A stretch of DNA of 64,000 nt, taken from JANNMJ01 sp031425525. GTDB lineage: Bacteria; Bacteroidota; Bacteroidia; Cytophagales; Hymenobacteraceae. Position numbers and translations under genes: made by a program. This document shows, piece by piece, positions 42,712 through 50,624 of this stretch. The first letter of the stretch is position 1. Each line of letters opens with the position of its first letter. The DNA lies in the NCBI GenBank assembly GCA_031425525.1, contig JANPJM010000080.1:1-64000 (forward strand), written 5' to 3'. The notes under the pieces are model-generated. The model was not told the DNA's origin and searched no databases. It saw nothing but the letters and a program-made list of their open reading frames with translations.

Positions 42712-43443
42712 GTGGCCCGTTCCGCTACCACCCCTACCACCCCGCAAGGCCAACGGCTGCGGCTCATCATTACCCAGCAGCGCCTGGGCACGCTCACGGC
42801 CCTGGCCGCCGCCACGGGCGTGCAGCCGTCGCGCCTCTCGCAAGCCAACAACGGCGCCCGGCCGCTGGGGCCGCTGCTGTGCGGGCGCATCGCCGCCCGT
42901 TTCGGCTACCGCCCCGCCTGGCTGCTGACGGGCGAGGGGCCGCCGCGCCCGCACCAGCCGGGCGGCCCGGAATGGCGCCGCGCCCAGGCCGATAGGCTGG
43001 CATTGGTGCAGCAGGAAACGGGGCTTAACGGGCAGGAACTGGCACACCACCTGGGCGTATCGGCCAAGACGCTGGCCGGGGCGCACAGCGGGCGCACGGG
43101 CATCTCGGTGCGGCTGGCCCGCGCGCTCGAAACCCGCTTCGGCTACCGCGCGGTCTGGCTGCGCGACGGCGAAGGCGCCCCGCTGGCCGACCCCGCCCAG
43201 CCCGCCGCCGAACGACCCGCCGAACGCGCCCGGCTGGAACGCGAGGCGACCGTGACGGCCGACGTGTTCGCGCTGCTGGAACGCCACGCCCCGGCCTACC
43301 TGACGGCGGCCGAACGGCTGACGCTCACGCACCAACTAGCCGCGCGGGTGCTGCACCCGCGTTCGTTCCTGCCCGCCCCGCCCAAACGCCCACGGAATGA
43401 GGGCGTTACCATCGCCGAGGGGGTGCCGAATTCGGCCGGTTAA
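42712..43443 (+). CDS. Helix-turn-helix protein with two HTH units, 243 aa
   Basis: Two similar HTH-plus-tail units: TALAAATGVQPSRLSQANNG ending in FGYRPAWLLTGEG, and QELAHHLGVSAKTLAGAHSG ending in FGYRAVWLRDGEG. These are phage-regulator-type domains in tandem. The start is taken as GTG 42712, which follows a pyrimidine-rich leader like those of the neighbouring genes; longer versions would overlap the ParB-like gene. It is possibly a second transcription regulator of the element. Confidence 0.65.
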   Translation: MARSATTPTTPQGQRLRLIITQQRLGTLTALAAATGVQPSRLSQANNGARPLGPLLCGRIAARFGYRPAWLLTGEGPPRPHQPGGPEWRRAQADRLALVQQETGLNGQELAHHLGVSAKTLAGAHSGRTGISVRLARALETRFGYRAVWLRDGEGAPLADPAQPAAERPAERARLEREATVTADVFALLERHAPAYLTAAERLTLTHQLAARVLHPRSFLPAPPKRPRNEGVTIAEGVPNSAG

Positions 43444-43524
43444 GCCCCATCCCGGCGCTTCGTCAGTAGTCCGCCCGCTTCGGTTTCGCACCGGGGCGGG
43501 CGGTTTGGGTTTCGGCCCTGGGCC

Positions 43525-43532
43525 TATCTTGC
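43525..43532 (+). promoter_or_regulatory. Minus-7-type box TATCTTGC
   Basis: TATCTTGC at 43525-43532, with TTG at 43505-43507 at suitable spacing, 39 nt before the start at 43571. The same octamer occurs at 50562-50569 before another gene. Confidence 0.45.
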
Positions 43533-43570
43533 ACCGGGGCCGCCGCTGGTCTCTATCTATTATTTCGCTG

Positions 43571-44059
43571 ATGACCCCGTACCGTACCCCTACCTTCAAA
43601 CAACGCGCGGCGAAAGCGCTGTTGGCCGACTGGCTGCAAACTGCCGAGATACAAGACGACCACGCCACCTGTGCGGGCCTGGAATGGCGCCGTAACTACG
43701 GCGTGTTCGTGGACCTGGAATTCCACGAAACTTCCGACCCGTTCTACTTTGAGAGTAGCCAGGGGCTGAACCCCGGCGCTGACAGGGACCGCACCCCGCC
43801 GCTTGACTGGTTTGACCCGGACGCGTTCCGAGGGCCGATGCTCTTTTGCCCTAGCATCACGATTTTTCACAAGGGCGCGGCCCGCTACCTGATCGAAGTG
43901 GTGGATGGCGAGCGTACGCCCCCGGAAAAGATTGCCGCCGTGGAAAATTTTTTTTCCCATTCCCCCGTGGATTATCGGGAGATTGAGGCCGAAGAAATCC
44001 TGCGCCTTCGACGCGTACCGGCCGACCTAGATTGGCGTCTGCTGACGAACAATCACTAA
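43571..44059 (+). CDS. Hypothetical protein of the Mu-like element, 162 aa
   Basis: Not recognised. Features: an N-terminal FKQRAAKALLADWLQTAEIQ helix, aromatic/acidic mid-part (FDPDAFRGPMLFCPSITIFH) and a C-terminal EVVDGERTPPEKIAAVENFF helix. The ATG at 43571 is 39 nt after a -7-type box. It may be the last gene of the left-hand segment before the lower-GC cargo. Confidence 0.6.
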   Translation: MTPYRTPTFKQRAAKALLADWLQTAEIQDDHATCAGLEWRRNYGVFVDLEFHETSDPFYFESSQGLNPGADRDRTPPLDWFDPDAFRGPMLFCPSITIFHKGAARYLIEVVDGERTPPEKIAAVENFFSHSPVDYREIEAEEILRLRRVPADLDWRLLTNNH

Positions 44060-44259
44060 GGCGCCCGCGCGCGGCGCGGACCGGCTTTAATACCGCTTTA
44101 ATAGCCCCGCTGCTGCGCGTTTGGCTTCGGCGGGTACTTGGCCCACCGTTAGCCGTCCGAACGCTCCAGAGGATACCTAATTCGTAAGTACATTGTCGGC
44201 CGAAAAGAACGCGAAGGGTCGCGTCCGTAAGCTCACTCAACCGCTTAACGAGCTAAGAA

Positions 44260-45189
44260 ATGGCAACTGAATGTTATAACTGTGGACGCCCACTATCCGA
44301 AACCGCCAAGTTTTGTGGCCCTTGTCGCGCCAATGTCCGATGCACTAACAATGAGTGCCGCCACGACTTAGGAGCGGAAGACGTAGTTTGTCCTGACTGT
44401 GGTAGGGCCGTTGTAATGCTTCAAGCACCCCCGACGGCTACTTCAGGACAGCCAATGAACAACATTCGTTATAAGGACAAGCAGGGTACAGAGTTCGACG
44501 CTAATGTAACAAATGATGTAGGCGTAGCTAGTATGGAAGTGCTAGCTGCTATACTGGCTATTAGAGGCGGCAGCAAACCCTTGCCGATACGCTTTCCCAA
44601 GTCTCTCGATAAGCCAACCAGCCAAGCAGAGCTTTTCACTGACGTAAGCGAAGAAACGCCTGACCCCGCAAAAGCTCTACCCCCGGCGCCGCAAACGTCT
44701 CCGATACCCCCAACGTCGCCAACAACTCCAGCCCCGCTGACTGCTAATAGCAGCGGCTTTGAATTAAGTGAACTGTTCGAGGAAAGTGATGGGGTCTGGT
44801 CGATTCTGGATCCTGAACTGAAAGGAGCCGATTCGCAGACGGAATACACGAAGAGACTGGTTGCGGTCTTCGTCCATTTTAGGCACGAACAGGGGGTCAG
44901 TGCAGTATCCCGCAAGGAAGTCAATGCTCTTTTAAAAGACTGTAATCTAGACCGTAGTAGCTTCCGCAGGTGGCTGGCTGGCTCTGATGGCAAGTCTATT
45001 CTTATTGCCACCGAGAAGGAACTGAAGCTGAATCGGCCAGGAAAAGACTTCGCCAAACTCGTTCTACAGGAAATGCAGGATGAGAATGTGCCAGCAGGAT
45101 TCAAGCTTGGTAAGCCTAAGAAAAAATATAAGAAAGGCCCTAGAAAACCTGGGGATGAGGGTGAAGCCGGAGCAGAAAACGAGGGGTAA
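44260..45189 (+). CDS. Zinc-ribbon protein with winged-helix-like domain, cargo gene 1, 309 aa
   Basis: The N-terminus has two zinc-ribbon modules (CYNCGRPLSETAKFCGPC and CTNNECRHDLGAEDVVCPDC), then a Pro/Thr linker to about residue 165. A helical domain follows: LVAVFVHFRHEQGVSAVSRK, then EVNALLKDCNLDRSSFRRWL, then ILIATEKELKLNRPGKDF. The tail is Lys-rich and acidic. The second domain resembles the N-terminal domain of the next gene's product, so the two proteins may share a fold or bind each other. The GC content is visibly lower than in the phage genes around. No known family is assigned. Confidence 0.6.
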   Translation: MATECYNCGRPLSETAKFCGPCRANVRCTNNECRHDLGAEDVVCPDCGRAVVMLQAPPTATSGQPMNNIRYKDKQGTEFDANVTNDVGVASMEVLAAILAIRGGSKPLPIRFPKSLDKPTSQAELFTDVSEETPDPAKALPPAPQTSPIPPTSPTTPAPLTANSSGFELSELFEESDGVWSILDPELKGADSQTEYTKRLVAVFVHFRHEQGVSAVSRKEVNALLKDCNLDRSSFRRWLAGSDGKSILIATEKELKLNRPGKDFAKLVLQEMQDENVPAGFKLGKPKKKYKKGPRKPGDEGEAGAENEG

Positions 45190-45192
45190 TTA

Positions 45193-45924
45193 ATGACAAA
45201 GGACCAATTCTCTAAGCTGGTAAACCTTGCTGACCAAACAGAGCTTGTCAAAGCTACTTTGGTCGGCTTTTACCTTCATATCCATCAAGAGCTTGAGGAA
45301 TACTCCTTACGCACTCTAGTTGATGGAATGGTCGATTTCGGTCTGAGTAGACCAAATGAGTACCGGCTACGCGACAGAATGAAAGGCAATGGCAGCCCTT
45401 TCATCAAAGGAAAACAGCAGGGCAATTACAAGCTTAGCATTAAGCAACACCGAGCTTTTAAAGAGGCTTACCCGACTGCATTAGTCGAATCAGAAGAGAT
45501 TGTCACGGATGAGACGATACTACCCGATAGCTTGCTAAAGGGTACCCGTACCTATTTAGAAAAGGTAGGTCAGCAGATCAATGGCAGCCGTCACTACAAG
45601 ATAGCGGACGGCTGCTTACTGCTGATGAGGCGAATGCTCGAAATGCTTATCCTCTTGGCGTACGAACATAAAGGACGCGAGGCGGAAAGCAAGGATGCCA
45701 GCGGCTGGCATTACCCACTGAGTCATCTCATCAACCACGCGCAATCAAATCAGATCATAAGGTTGACAAGAGCCAGCAGTGACGTTTTGGAAGAACTTCG
45801 CCAACTTGGTAACAACTCCGCTCACGGCGGCCGATACATTGCGCGCCTAGTAGAGATTGATAAGAGCAAGATTGCTTTTCGAGTTTGTGTAGAGGAACTG
45901 TTACACGAATGCGGGCTTAGATAG
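45193..45924 (+). CDS. DUF4145/HEPN-like protein, cargo gene 2, 243 aa
   Basis: The N-terminal domain (TLVGFYLHIHQELEEYSLRT, then GMVDFGLSRPNEYRLRDRMK) resembles the last domain of the preceding protein. The C-terminal part ILLAYEHKGREAESK and VLEELRQLGNNSAHGGRYIA has the LGN..AH ending seen in DUF4145, a HEPN-superfamily relative. HEPN-type proteins are often RNases in defence systems, but no R-x4-6-H motif is obvious. It begins 3 bp after gene 1; a strong hairpin (45971-45999) follows. The pair is probably accessory cargo of the element, perhaps defensive. Confidence 0.55.
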   Translation: MTKDQFSKLVNLADQTELVKATLVGFYLHIHQELEEYSLRTLVDGMVDFGLSRPNEYRLRDRMKGNGSPFIKGKQQGNYKLSIKQHRAFKEAYPTALVESEEIVTDETILPDSLLKGTRTYLEKVGQQINGSRHYKIADGCLLLMRRMLEMLILLAYEHKGREAESKDASGWHYPLSHLINHAQSNQIIRLTRASSDVLEELRQLGNNSAHGGRYIARLVEIDKSKIAFRVCVEELLHECGLR

Positions 45925-45970
45925 TAAAAACTGCCTAGGCTACGGAGTACAGCACATTGTGCGAAAACAC

Positions 45971-45999
45971 AAAGGGCCGCCCCAGCAGGGCGGCCCTTT
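45971..45999 (+). terminator. Hairpin terminator after the cargo pair
   Basis: AAAGGGCCGCCC at 45971-45982 pairs exactly with GGGCGGCCCTTT at 45988-45999, with a 5-nt loop. It separates the cargo transcript from the next gene. Confidence 0.75.
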
Positions 46000-46045
46000 C
46001 GCGTGTATGGATAAGCGAGTTGGACAAATCTACGCGAATGGGTGC

Positions 46046-46053
46046 TAGATTTG
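46046..46053 (+). promoter_or_regulatory. Perfect minus-7 box TAGATTTG before the late genes
   Basis: TAGATTTG at 46046-46053 matches TAnnTTTG completely, with TTG at 46020-46022 (spacing slightly long). AT-rich sequence follows to the start at 46099. It probably drives the right-hand gene group. Confidence 0.5.
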
Positions 46054-46098
46054 CTAATATTATTAGTATTAACGTAGCTTGCGGTCCCTTTGCTGCCT

Positions 46099-46341
46099 AT
46101 GCTCTCCGCGCCACCCCGCACCCGTGCTGAAATCGCCGCCGACGCGGCCCAGACGCGCCGCCACAATACCGCCGCCCGCCACCTGCGGGTGGTGAGCCGG
46201 ATTCACCAGCTTTTCAACGGCAAGCGCTTGCGCCTGGACGATGCGTATCAGCAGGTGGCGGCAGAATTTGGGTTGGCCCAGGCGACGGTGGAACGCATCC
46301 ATGTGCGCCTTACCGCGAACACGCCGGGAGCGGCGGCTTGA
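46099..46341 (+). CDS. Small HTH protein of the Mu-like element, 80 aa
   Basis: The helical, basic protein contains RLRLDDAYQQVAAEFGLAQA followed by TVERIHVRL, a helix-turn-helix-like pattern. ATG 46099 is chosen over the in-frame TTG 46090. It is 45 nt downstream of a perfect -7 box and may control the right-hand genes. Confidence 0.6.
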   Translation: MLSAPPRTRAEIAADAAQTRRHNTAARHLRVVSRIHQLFNGKRLRLDDAYQQVAAEFGLAQATVERIHVRLTANTPGAAA

Positions 46342-46475
46342 TTACTCTCCTACACGAATGCTCGACACTCTTCACCCACCTACTCCTTCCGACGCTACCC
46401 TGGCCGATCTCGATTAGTTTTTCAACACTTTCCCCAACCCAACCACGTAATTTTTCCCCCATCTTTTTTTCAATC

Positions 46476-47351
46476 ATGAAGCGTTTACATGTGCAGGAGG
46501 GCGGACGGGAGTTCGTCTATGATGATCTGCAGCAACTCGAAGAAGTGACTCGCGCCACCACCGTGGCGCTGTGCGCCGCCGCCACGGCGGCCAGCGCCTT
46601 TGTGGTGCAGGGCTGCCGCGTGACGCCCACCGGCGCCACCGTGCGCGTGAGCGGTGGGGTGGTCTATATCGGCGGCCAGTTGCTGCGGCTCAACGCCGTG
46701 GCCGACCTGACCTTGCCGCTGGAAATCGTGGCGGATACGGTGCCCGTAACGTCGGATGAGCGGCGGTATGAGGATGGTAATACGCACCCCGGCGCGGCGG
46801 AAATCTTCGCCACCGTGCGCGCGGCCACCATTACGGCGGTACCCAAAATTCAGGTCGTAGATACGGCCGGGGGGCTGACCTACGCCCAAGTGCTGGCCGC
46901 CGCCGCGCGGCCTCTGGGCGCCATCGAACACGGCGCCTTTGACCCGGCCGGTTTTGATGCTACCGGCCGGGGCGTCGGCTTGCACCGGGGCTGGGCCTTG
47001 TGCGACGGCCGCAACGGCACGACTGATTTGCGCGGCCGGTTCGTGGCGGGCTACTGTTCGCCCGCGATGGAGGAGCCGAACGGCACGGCCAACCTGTCCG
47101 AATGGCAAACGGTGGGCGCGGTCGGCGGCAAAAACTTCGTGCGGCTCGATGTGGCGCACCTGCCGCCACACACGCACAGCGTGACGCGGGGGGAATCGTT
47201 TCTGGGTGGCGGTGGCGCTTCATCCAGTACGTTCGGTCGGGGAGACCTCAATGCGGGGCCGGTTGCTACCTCGTCTGTTGGCGAGGGCTTACCGCACGAA
47301 AACCGCCCACCGTTTACGGTGCTGGTGGCCCGGCAGTGGATCGGATTTTAA
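46476..47351 (+). CDS. Phage tail-collar-domain protein, 291 aa
   Basis: The collar signature GWALCDGRNGTTDLRGRFVA lies near residues 170-190. LPPHTHSV and a Gly/Ser loop follow, ending in HENRPPFTVLVARQWIGF, as in short-tail-fibre and tail-collar proteins that terminate with a P-P-Y/F-x-x-L stretch. The N-terminal 130 residues have a beta-rich pattern. It may be a virion relic or an adhesin. ATG 46476 follows a pyrimidine-rich leader. Confidence 0.8.
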   Translation: MKRLHVQEGGREFVYDDLQQLEEVTRATTVALCAAATAASAFVVQGCRVTPTGATVRVSGGVVYIGGQLLRLNAVADLTLPLEIVADTVPVTSDERRYEDGNTHPGAAEIFATVRAATITAVPKIQVVDTAGGLTYAQVLAAAARPLGAIEHGAFDPAGFDATGRGVGLHRGWALCDGRNGTTDLRGRFVAGYCSPAMEEPNGTANLSEWQTVGAVGGKNFVRLDVAHLPPHTHSVTRGESFLGGGGASSSTFGRGDLNAGPVATSSVGEGLPHENRPPFTVLVARQWIGF

Positions 47352-47405
47352 GTAACGTCGCCTGACAGCCCCTCACAGCCAGACAAACCTAGCCCCTTCA
47401 TTTTA

Positions 47406-47990
47406 ATGACCAACCCGCATCGCTTTTCCCCCACCGACACGTCGGATGCTTTCGTCAGGCTAGACGGCAGTACCAGCCTTGATCAACTGCAACGCCTCTT
47501 TTTTGATCCTGCTTTACGCCGTCCTGCGGCGCCATTGCCGGACGTGCAATCCCCCCCCACCCCCCTTGCCATGCCAAATTCCCCCGTAGAGGCATTACTA
47601 GCTCTGGCCCAAGCAAAAGGCGTCCTGACCGCCGCTAATGAAGCGACCTACACCCAGCGCGCGAAGACCGACCCGCACGGGCTGCTGGCCCAGCTTCAGG
47701 CCGCACCGCGCCGCTCCTACGTGGAGCTGGAGCGTACCCCCGAAGGGATTGCCCACCTGAGCTACCTACGGGCCAATGACCCAGCGGCGTTTCAACGCCT
47801 GTTTCAGGAGAGCTACGGCGCTACGACATCGGCGGGCACATCGGGCGCTACGCTGGGGGCCACGCTGGCCGGTAAGTCGTACGCCGAGCTGGAGCGCACC
47901 ACCGAGGGCGCCGCCTACCTGGGCGAGCTGCGCCGCACCAACCCCACCGAGTTTCAGCGCCTGTTTGAACAGAGCTACAGCCGCCCGTAA
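47406..47990 (+). CDS. Repeat-containing hypothetical phage protein, 194 aa
   Basis: Two copies of one 36-residue unit near the C-terminus: SYVELERTPEGIAHLSYLRA then DPAAFQRLFQESY, and SYAELERTTEGAAYLGELRR then TNPTEFQRLFEQSY. Residues 60-105 have a similar helical pattern (LLALAQAKGVLTAANEATYT). Such alpha-helical repeats beside a prohead protease would fit a scaffold- or head-related protein, but this is only inferred. Confidence 0.6.
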   Translation: MTNPHRFSPTDTSDAFVRLDGSTSLDQLQRLFFDPALRRPAAPLPDVQSPPTPLAMPNSPVEALLALAQAKGVLTAANEATYTQRAKTDPHGLLAQLQAAPRRSYVELERTPEGIAHLSYLRANDPAAFQRLFQESYGATTSAGTSGATLGATLAGKSYAELERTTEGAAYLGELRRTNPTEFQRLFEQSYSRP

Positions 47991-48054
47991 CCGCCCAGCC
48001 GACGCCTGACGCGCCGCCGCCCCTTTCGTTTTTCATCTCCTCTTTTTTCGTCCG

Positions 48055-48678
48055 ATGGCTCTGCCTCAACTCCTGTTTTTTAACGAATCGGCTTACAACA
48101 ACGAAGTAGCCCGGTTGACCAATCTCACCGCTGAACACCAGCAAGTATTGGATGCCTTCGTGGCCTGCAATGCCCCGGCCCCGATTAACAATGCCGACCT
48201 GTACGACCTGGTGCAAAACCCCGAAGCCCTATTGTTGCGCAAGCTCAACAACGAGCAACCGCTAACCCTGAACGGCGTTCCGGTCAAACCGGAAATGGCG
48301 TTGCAGTGGGTTGTGTGGCCGGACGCCGCCGCCGCGTACTTCGCCCTGGCGAAGAAGCGGCAAAACCGCGCCGGGGGGGGCGCCCTGAGCAATGATGCGT
48401 GGCAAGTGACCAACAGTGGCACCACGCTGGCCGTGATTCCCGCGCATTTGACGGCGCTGCAAGAGCAGTATAAAGTGTACGCGCGCACCCAAAGGCAGCT
48501 CGATCATTGGACCGTCTTTTCGGCGTTCGCGGCCGGGTTGAATACGCTGCGCACCACGTACTACAGCGGCTCGAATATCGGGTGGGCGGCTATGATTGAC
48601 AAGTTCCTGGAGCACCCAGACGCCCACCCGAACGCGCTGCACAAGGTGAACGCTGAAGCCCTGATCCAACGGGTATAG
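48055..48678 (+). CDS. Hypothetical phage protein, 207 aa
   Basis: Not recognised. Helical N-terminal half (NNEVARLTNLTAEHQQVLDA), then QTNSGT-like strands and a C-terminal helix (WAAMIDKFLEHPDAHPNALH). There is no signal peptide. It lies between the repeat protein and the prohead protease in the right-hand group. Confidence 0.6.
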   Translation: MALPQLLFFNESAYNNEVARLTNLTAEHQQVLDAFVACNAPAPINNADLYDLVQNPEALLLRKLNNEQPLTLNGVPVKPEMALQWVVWPDAAAAYFALAKKRQNRAGGGALSNDAWQVTNSGTTLAVIPAHLTALQEQYKVYARTQRQLDHWTVFSAFAAGLNTLRTTYYSGSNIGWAAMIDKFLEHPDAHPNALHKVNAEALIQRV

Positions 48679-48702
48679 CAAGCATAGGCGTCTGCTTTTT
48701 CA

Positions 48703-49137
48703 ATGACTCGCTTTCAACTCTCCGACGAATCGCTAAACAGCTACCGCTTTCGCGTGCTTACCAGTGGTATTGACCTGTCCGCGTTTAAGCAGAATCCGGT
48801 GATGTTCTACCAGCACGAAACCAAGGCTGGGATGCCCATCGGGCGGTGGAAGAACTGGGAGAAATCGGGCGGGGTGCTATCGGCCGAAACGGACTTCGAC
48901 AAAGACGACCCGGCTGTACTACCCATCATGGGGAAGGTAGACCGTAGTTACCTCAAGGCGGCGTCCATCGGTATTCGCATTCTGGAGTGGGACGATAACA
49001 AGAAGAATTGGCTACCGGGTCAGACACTGCCCACCGTTACCCGCTGCCTGCTTTTTGAAGCCAGTATCGTGGCCGTCCCATCCAATGCCAACGCCTTAAA
49101 GCTGGCTGCTACGGGTGAGCTGCTACGGGTGAGGTGA
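48703..49137 (+). CDS. HK97-type prohead protease, 144 aa
   Basis: Pattern of the U35/S78 prohead protease: PVMFYQHETKAGMPIGRWKN with the catalytic His, a ETDFDKDDP segment, and YLKAASIGIRILEW with the nucleophile Ser (SIG). The end, CLLFEASIVAVPSNANALKL, is also typical. Its substrate (major capsid or scaffold protein) is not encoded in the element, so it has no evident partner here. It is the last gene before the right end. Confidence 0.85.
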   Translation: MTRFQLSDESLNSYRFRVLTSGIDLSAFKQNPVMFYQHETKAGMPIGRWKNWEKSGGVLSAETDFDKDDPAVLPIMGKVDRSYLKAASIGIRILEWDDNKKNWLPGQTLPTVTRCLLFEASIVAVPSNANALKLAATGELLRVR

Positions 49138-49294
49138 GCGACTGCCGAGCGATTCCCACAGAAAAAAAACGAGCTAACAGGTGTACTTTTGTCAACGGCA
49201 GCCAGGGCGTAGGTGAAGACTTCCTAAACAGAAACGTAGCCGCACCCAGCCTGCCAACCGGCCAAGACTCGTTAATAGCGAAGAGTAGCCGGTG

Positions 49295-49326
49295 GGGCTC
49301 AGGCGCAAGCCTGAGCCCTTTCTTTT
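49295..49326 (+). terminator. Rho-independent terminator at the right end of the element
   Basis: GGGCTCAGGC-GCAA-GCCTGAGCCC is a perfect 10-bp stem at 49295-49318, followed by TTTCTTTT. It blocks late transcripts from leaving the element. Confidence 0.88.
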
Positions 49327-49443
49327 AGCTGAGTACCTAGCCGGGGTAAGCTAAGAAAAGTACAACCCTTTGCGGCTAGTATTGCCCCACTTTAAAGGGT
49401 GTTTTCCCGGCCTTTAAAGGCTGTTTAAGCAGGCCGATTAGCC

Positions 49444-49488
49444 AACATTTTGTTTTGCCGCGTGTAACATTTTGTTTTGCCGCCTACA
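49444..49488. repeat. Right end of the Mu-like element with two identical 18-bp sites
   Basis: AACATTTTGTTTTGCCGC occurs at 49444-49461 and again at 49466-49483, one DNA turn pair apart (22-bp period). The outer copy belongs to the terminal inverted repeat ending in CCGCCTACA at 49488. These look like paired transposase binding sites. Confidence 0.75.
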
Positions 49489-50210
49489 CTTATCTCCCAT
49501 AATTGTTTGACTTCCTGTAAGACATCGTCGGCTGGGTTTTCTGCTGCCGCTTCCGTATTGCGCAGGTTAAGCGGATGCGCTTCCTGCCGCAACTTCATTT
49601 GGCGAGCTTTGACGATGCGGTAATCCAATTCCTGCAACCAATTCAAAGCCTCCGAAAATGCCACGTTTTCGCCGAATACGGATAGGTGCGCGCCGCAACG
49701 CGGCGACGAGTGGTATACCTTGTTGGTCTCTTCGTCACCCCCGGTTAGTCGCCGGTAGGAGCCGAATCCCACCGAAAACCAGCCCAGTTGGCTACTCCAC
49801 GGGCCCTGGCTTGGGTCGAGTCTGGCGTGCGTACCCGGCAATACCTCCACGACCGGCGCCCCTTCCCCTCCCAAGCGCCGTAACGGGTTGTGGGTCTCAA
49901 TGAGGACTTGGGCGGTGAGGTGGTGGGCGCGGCTGTTGTTTTTTGCCCGGTCAAGTTTCGGATCGCGCACCAAGTCCAGCGTCACCTTAGCCGCTTCCTC
50001 CCCCTTCCGCAGCCATTCCGAAAAATCGGGGTGGGCGGCGCGCACCTCCGTCGGCCCGATCAACCCCAACGAAATCGCCCGAATCAGCGTCGATTTCCCC
50101 GCGCCATTGTCGCCGATGATGACGTGCCAGCCGGCAGCCGGTTCGGGAAAGGTCAGCTCCAGGCGCTTCAGCACCCGGATGTTTTCGATGGTCAGCTTGC
50201 GCAGGTACAT
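49489..50210 (-). pseudogene. Septu-like TPR-AAA ATPase, N-terminal part (Walker A lobe), split by the Mu-like element
   Basis: Start at ATG 50210: MYLRKLTIENIRVLKRLELT, then GWHVIIGDNGAGKSTLIRAI with Walker A at residues 33-40. GWFSVGFGSYRRLTGGDEET and NVAFSEALNWLQELDYRI follow, as in PtuA-type AAA proteins. The original frame ends at LWEIS at the element edge and then reads into the element to a stop at 49427-49425. Joining 49489-50210 to 36537-34449 with one CTTA copy gives 2811 bp in one open frame (936 aa). With no signature or Walker B, this part alone is inactive. The 43-bp array lies upstream. Confidence 0.85.
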
Positions 50211-50351
50211 ACCGGATAGGTCAGTGGCCGAACTAGGCCGCAAAGTACGGGCGCCGGGGGCAGCGCGTAGCCACCCGCCCCGACTACGTTTCCAGACCGG
50301 CCAAACCCACCCGTCACGGCGACTGCCACCCCCCACCGCATCCCCTAAGGC

Positions 50352-50540
50352 ACCCGTTATGACGGGTGCTTTATCCGACCGGGTCGGAGGTGCCACCCGT
50401 CATGACGGGTGCCTTATCCGACCGGGTCGCACCTGCCACCCGTCATGACGGGTGCCTTGTCCGACCGGGTCGGGGGTGCCACCCGTCATGACGGGTGCCT
50501 TGTCCGACCGGGTCGGAGGTGCCAGTCGTCATGACGGGTG
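50352..50540. repeat. Tandem array of 43-bp units, each with two palindromes
   Basis: Units start at 50352, 50395, 50438, 50481 and 50524, exactly 43 bp apart; the fifth is partial. Each full unit holds ACCCGTCATGACGGGT (a perfect 16-bp palindrome, one variant base in unit 1). Each also carries TCCGACCGGGTCGGA or a near copy. There are no spacers, so this is not CRISPR. It lies between the divergent ATPase (50210) and hypothetical (50625) genes, which suggests operators or iterons. Confidence 0.8.
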
Positions 50541-50561
50541 CTTATTCACTGGAAAATAGTG

Positions 50562-50569
50562 TATCTTGC
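50562..50569 (+). promoter_or_regulatory. Minus-7-type box TATCTTGC
   Basis: TATCTTGC lies 56 nt before the start at 50625 and directly after the 43-bp array. The same octamer is at 43525. Confidence 0.45.
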
Positions 50570-50624
50570 CTCGCCTTATTCAAGGTGGGTTCGGCGCTCC
50601 TCATTTTCAGTTCTTTACACCCTC

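Larger units (their letters stand above)
36542..49488. mobile_element. Mu-like transposable element (about 12.9 kb) inserted in the ATPase gene
   Basis: Ends: TGTGGGGGGTAGAACAAAAG at 36542 on the plus strand and TGTAGGCGGCAAAACAAAAT read inward from 49488; 18 of the first 23 bases match. CTTA stands on both outer sides (36538-36541 and 49489-49492), a 4-bp duplication; shifting one end by one base gives 5 bp (ACTTA or CTTAT), the number usual for Mu. Contents in order: XRE repressor (minus), a small paralogue of the transposase DNA-binding domain, DDE transposase, MuB-like ATPase, GemA-like protein, ParB-like protein, HTH protein, zinc-ribbon/DUF4145 cargo, tail-collar protein and prohead protease. 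No terminase, portal, capsid or tail-tube genes are visible, so it is a deleted prophage or a phage-derived transposon. Confidence 0.88.

Noticed and set aside
36542..49488. Complete Mu-like phage
   Set aside because: Terminase, portal, capsid, tail sheath/tube and tape-measure genes are absent.
50352..50540. CRISPR array
   Set aside because: Units are contiguous at an exact 43-bp period with no spacers, and no cas genes are near.
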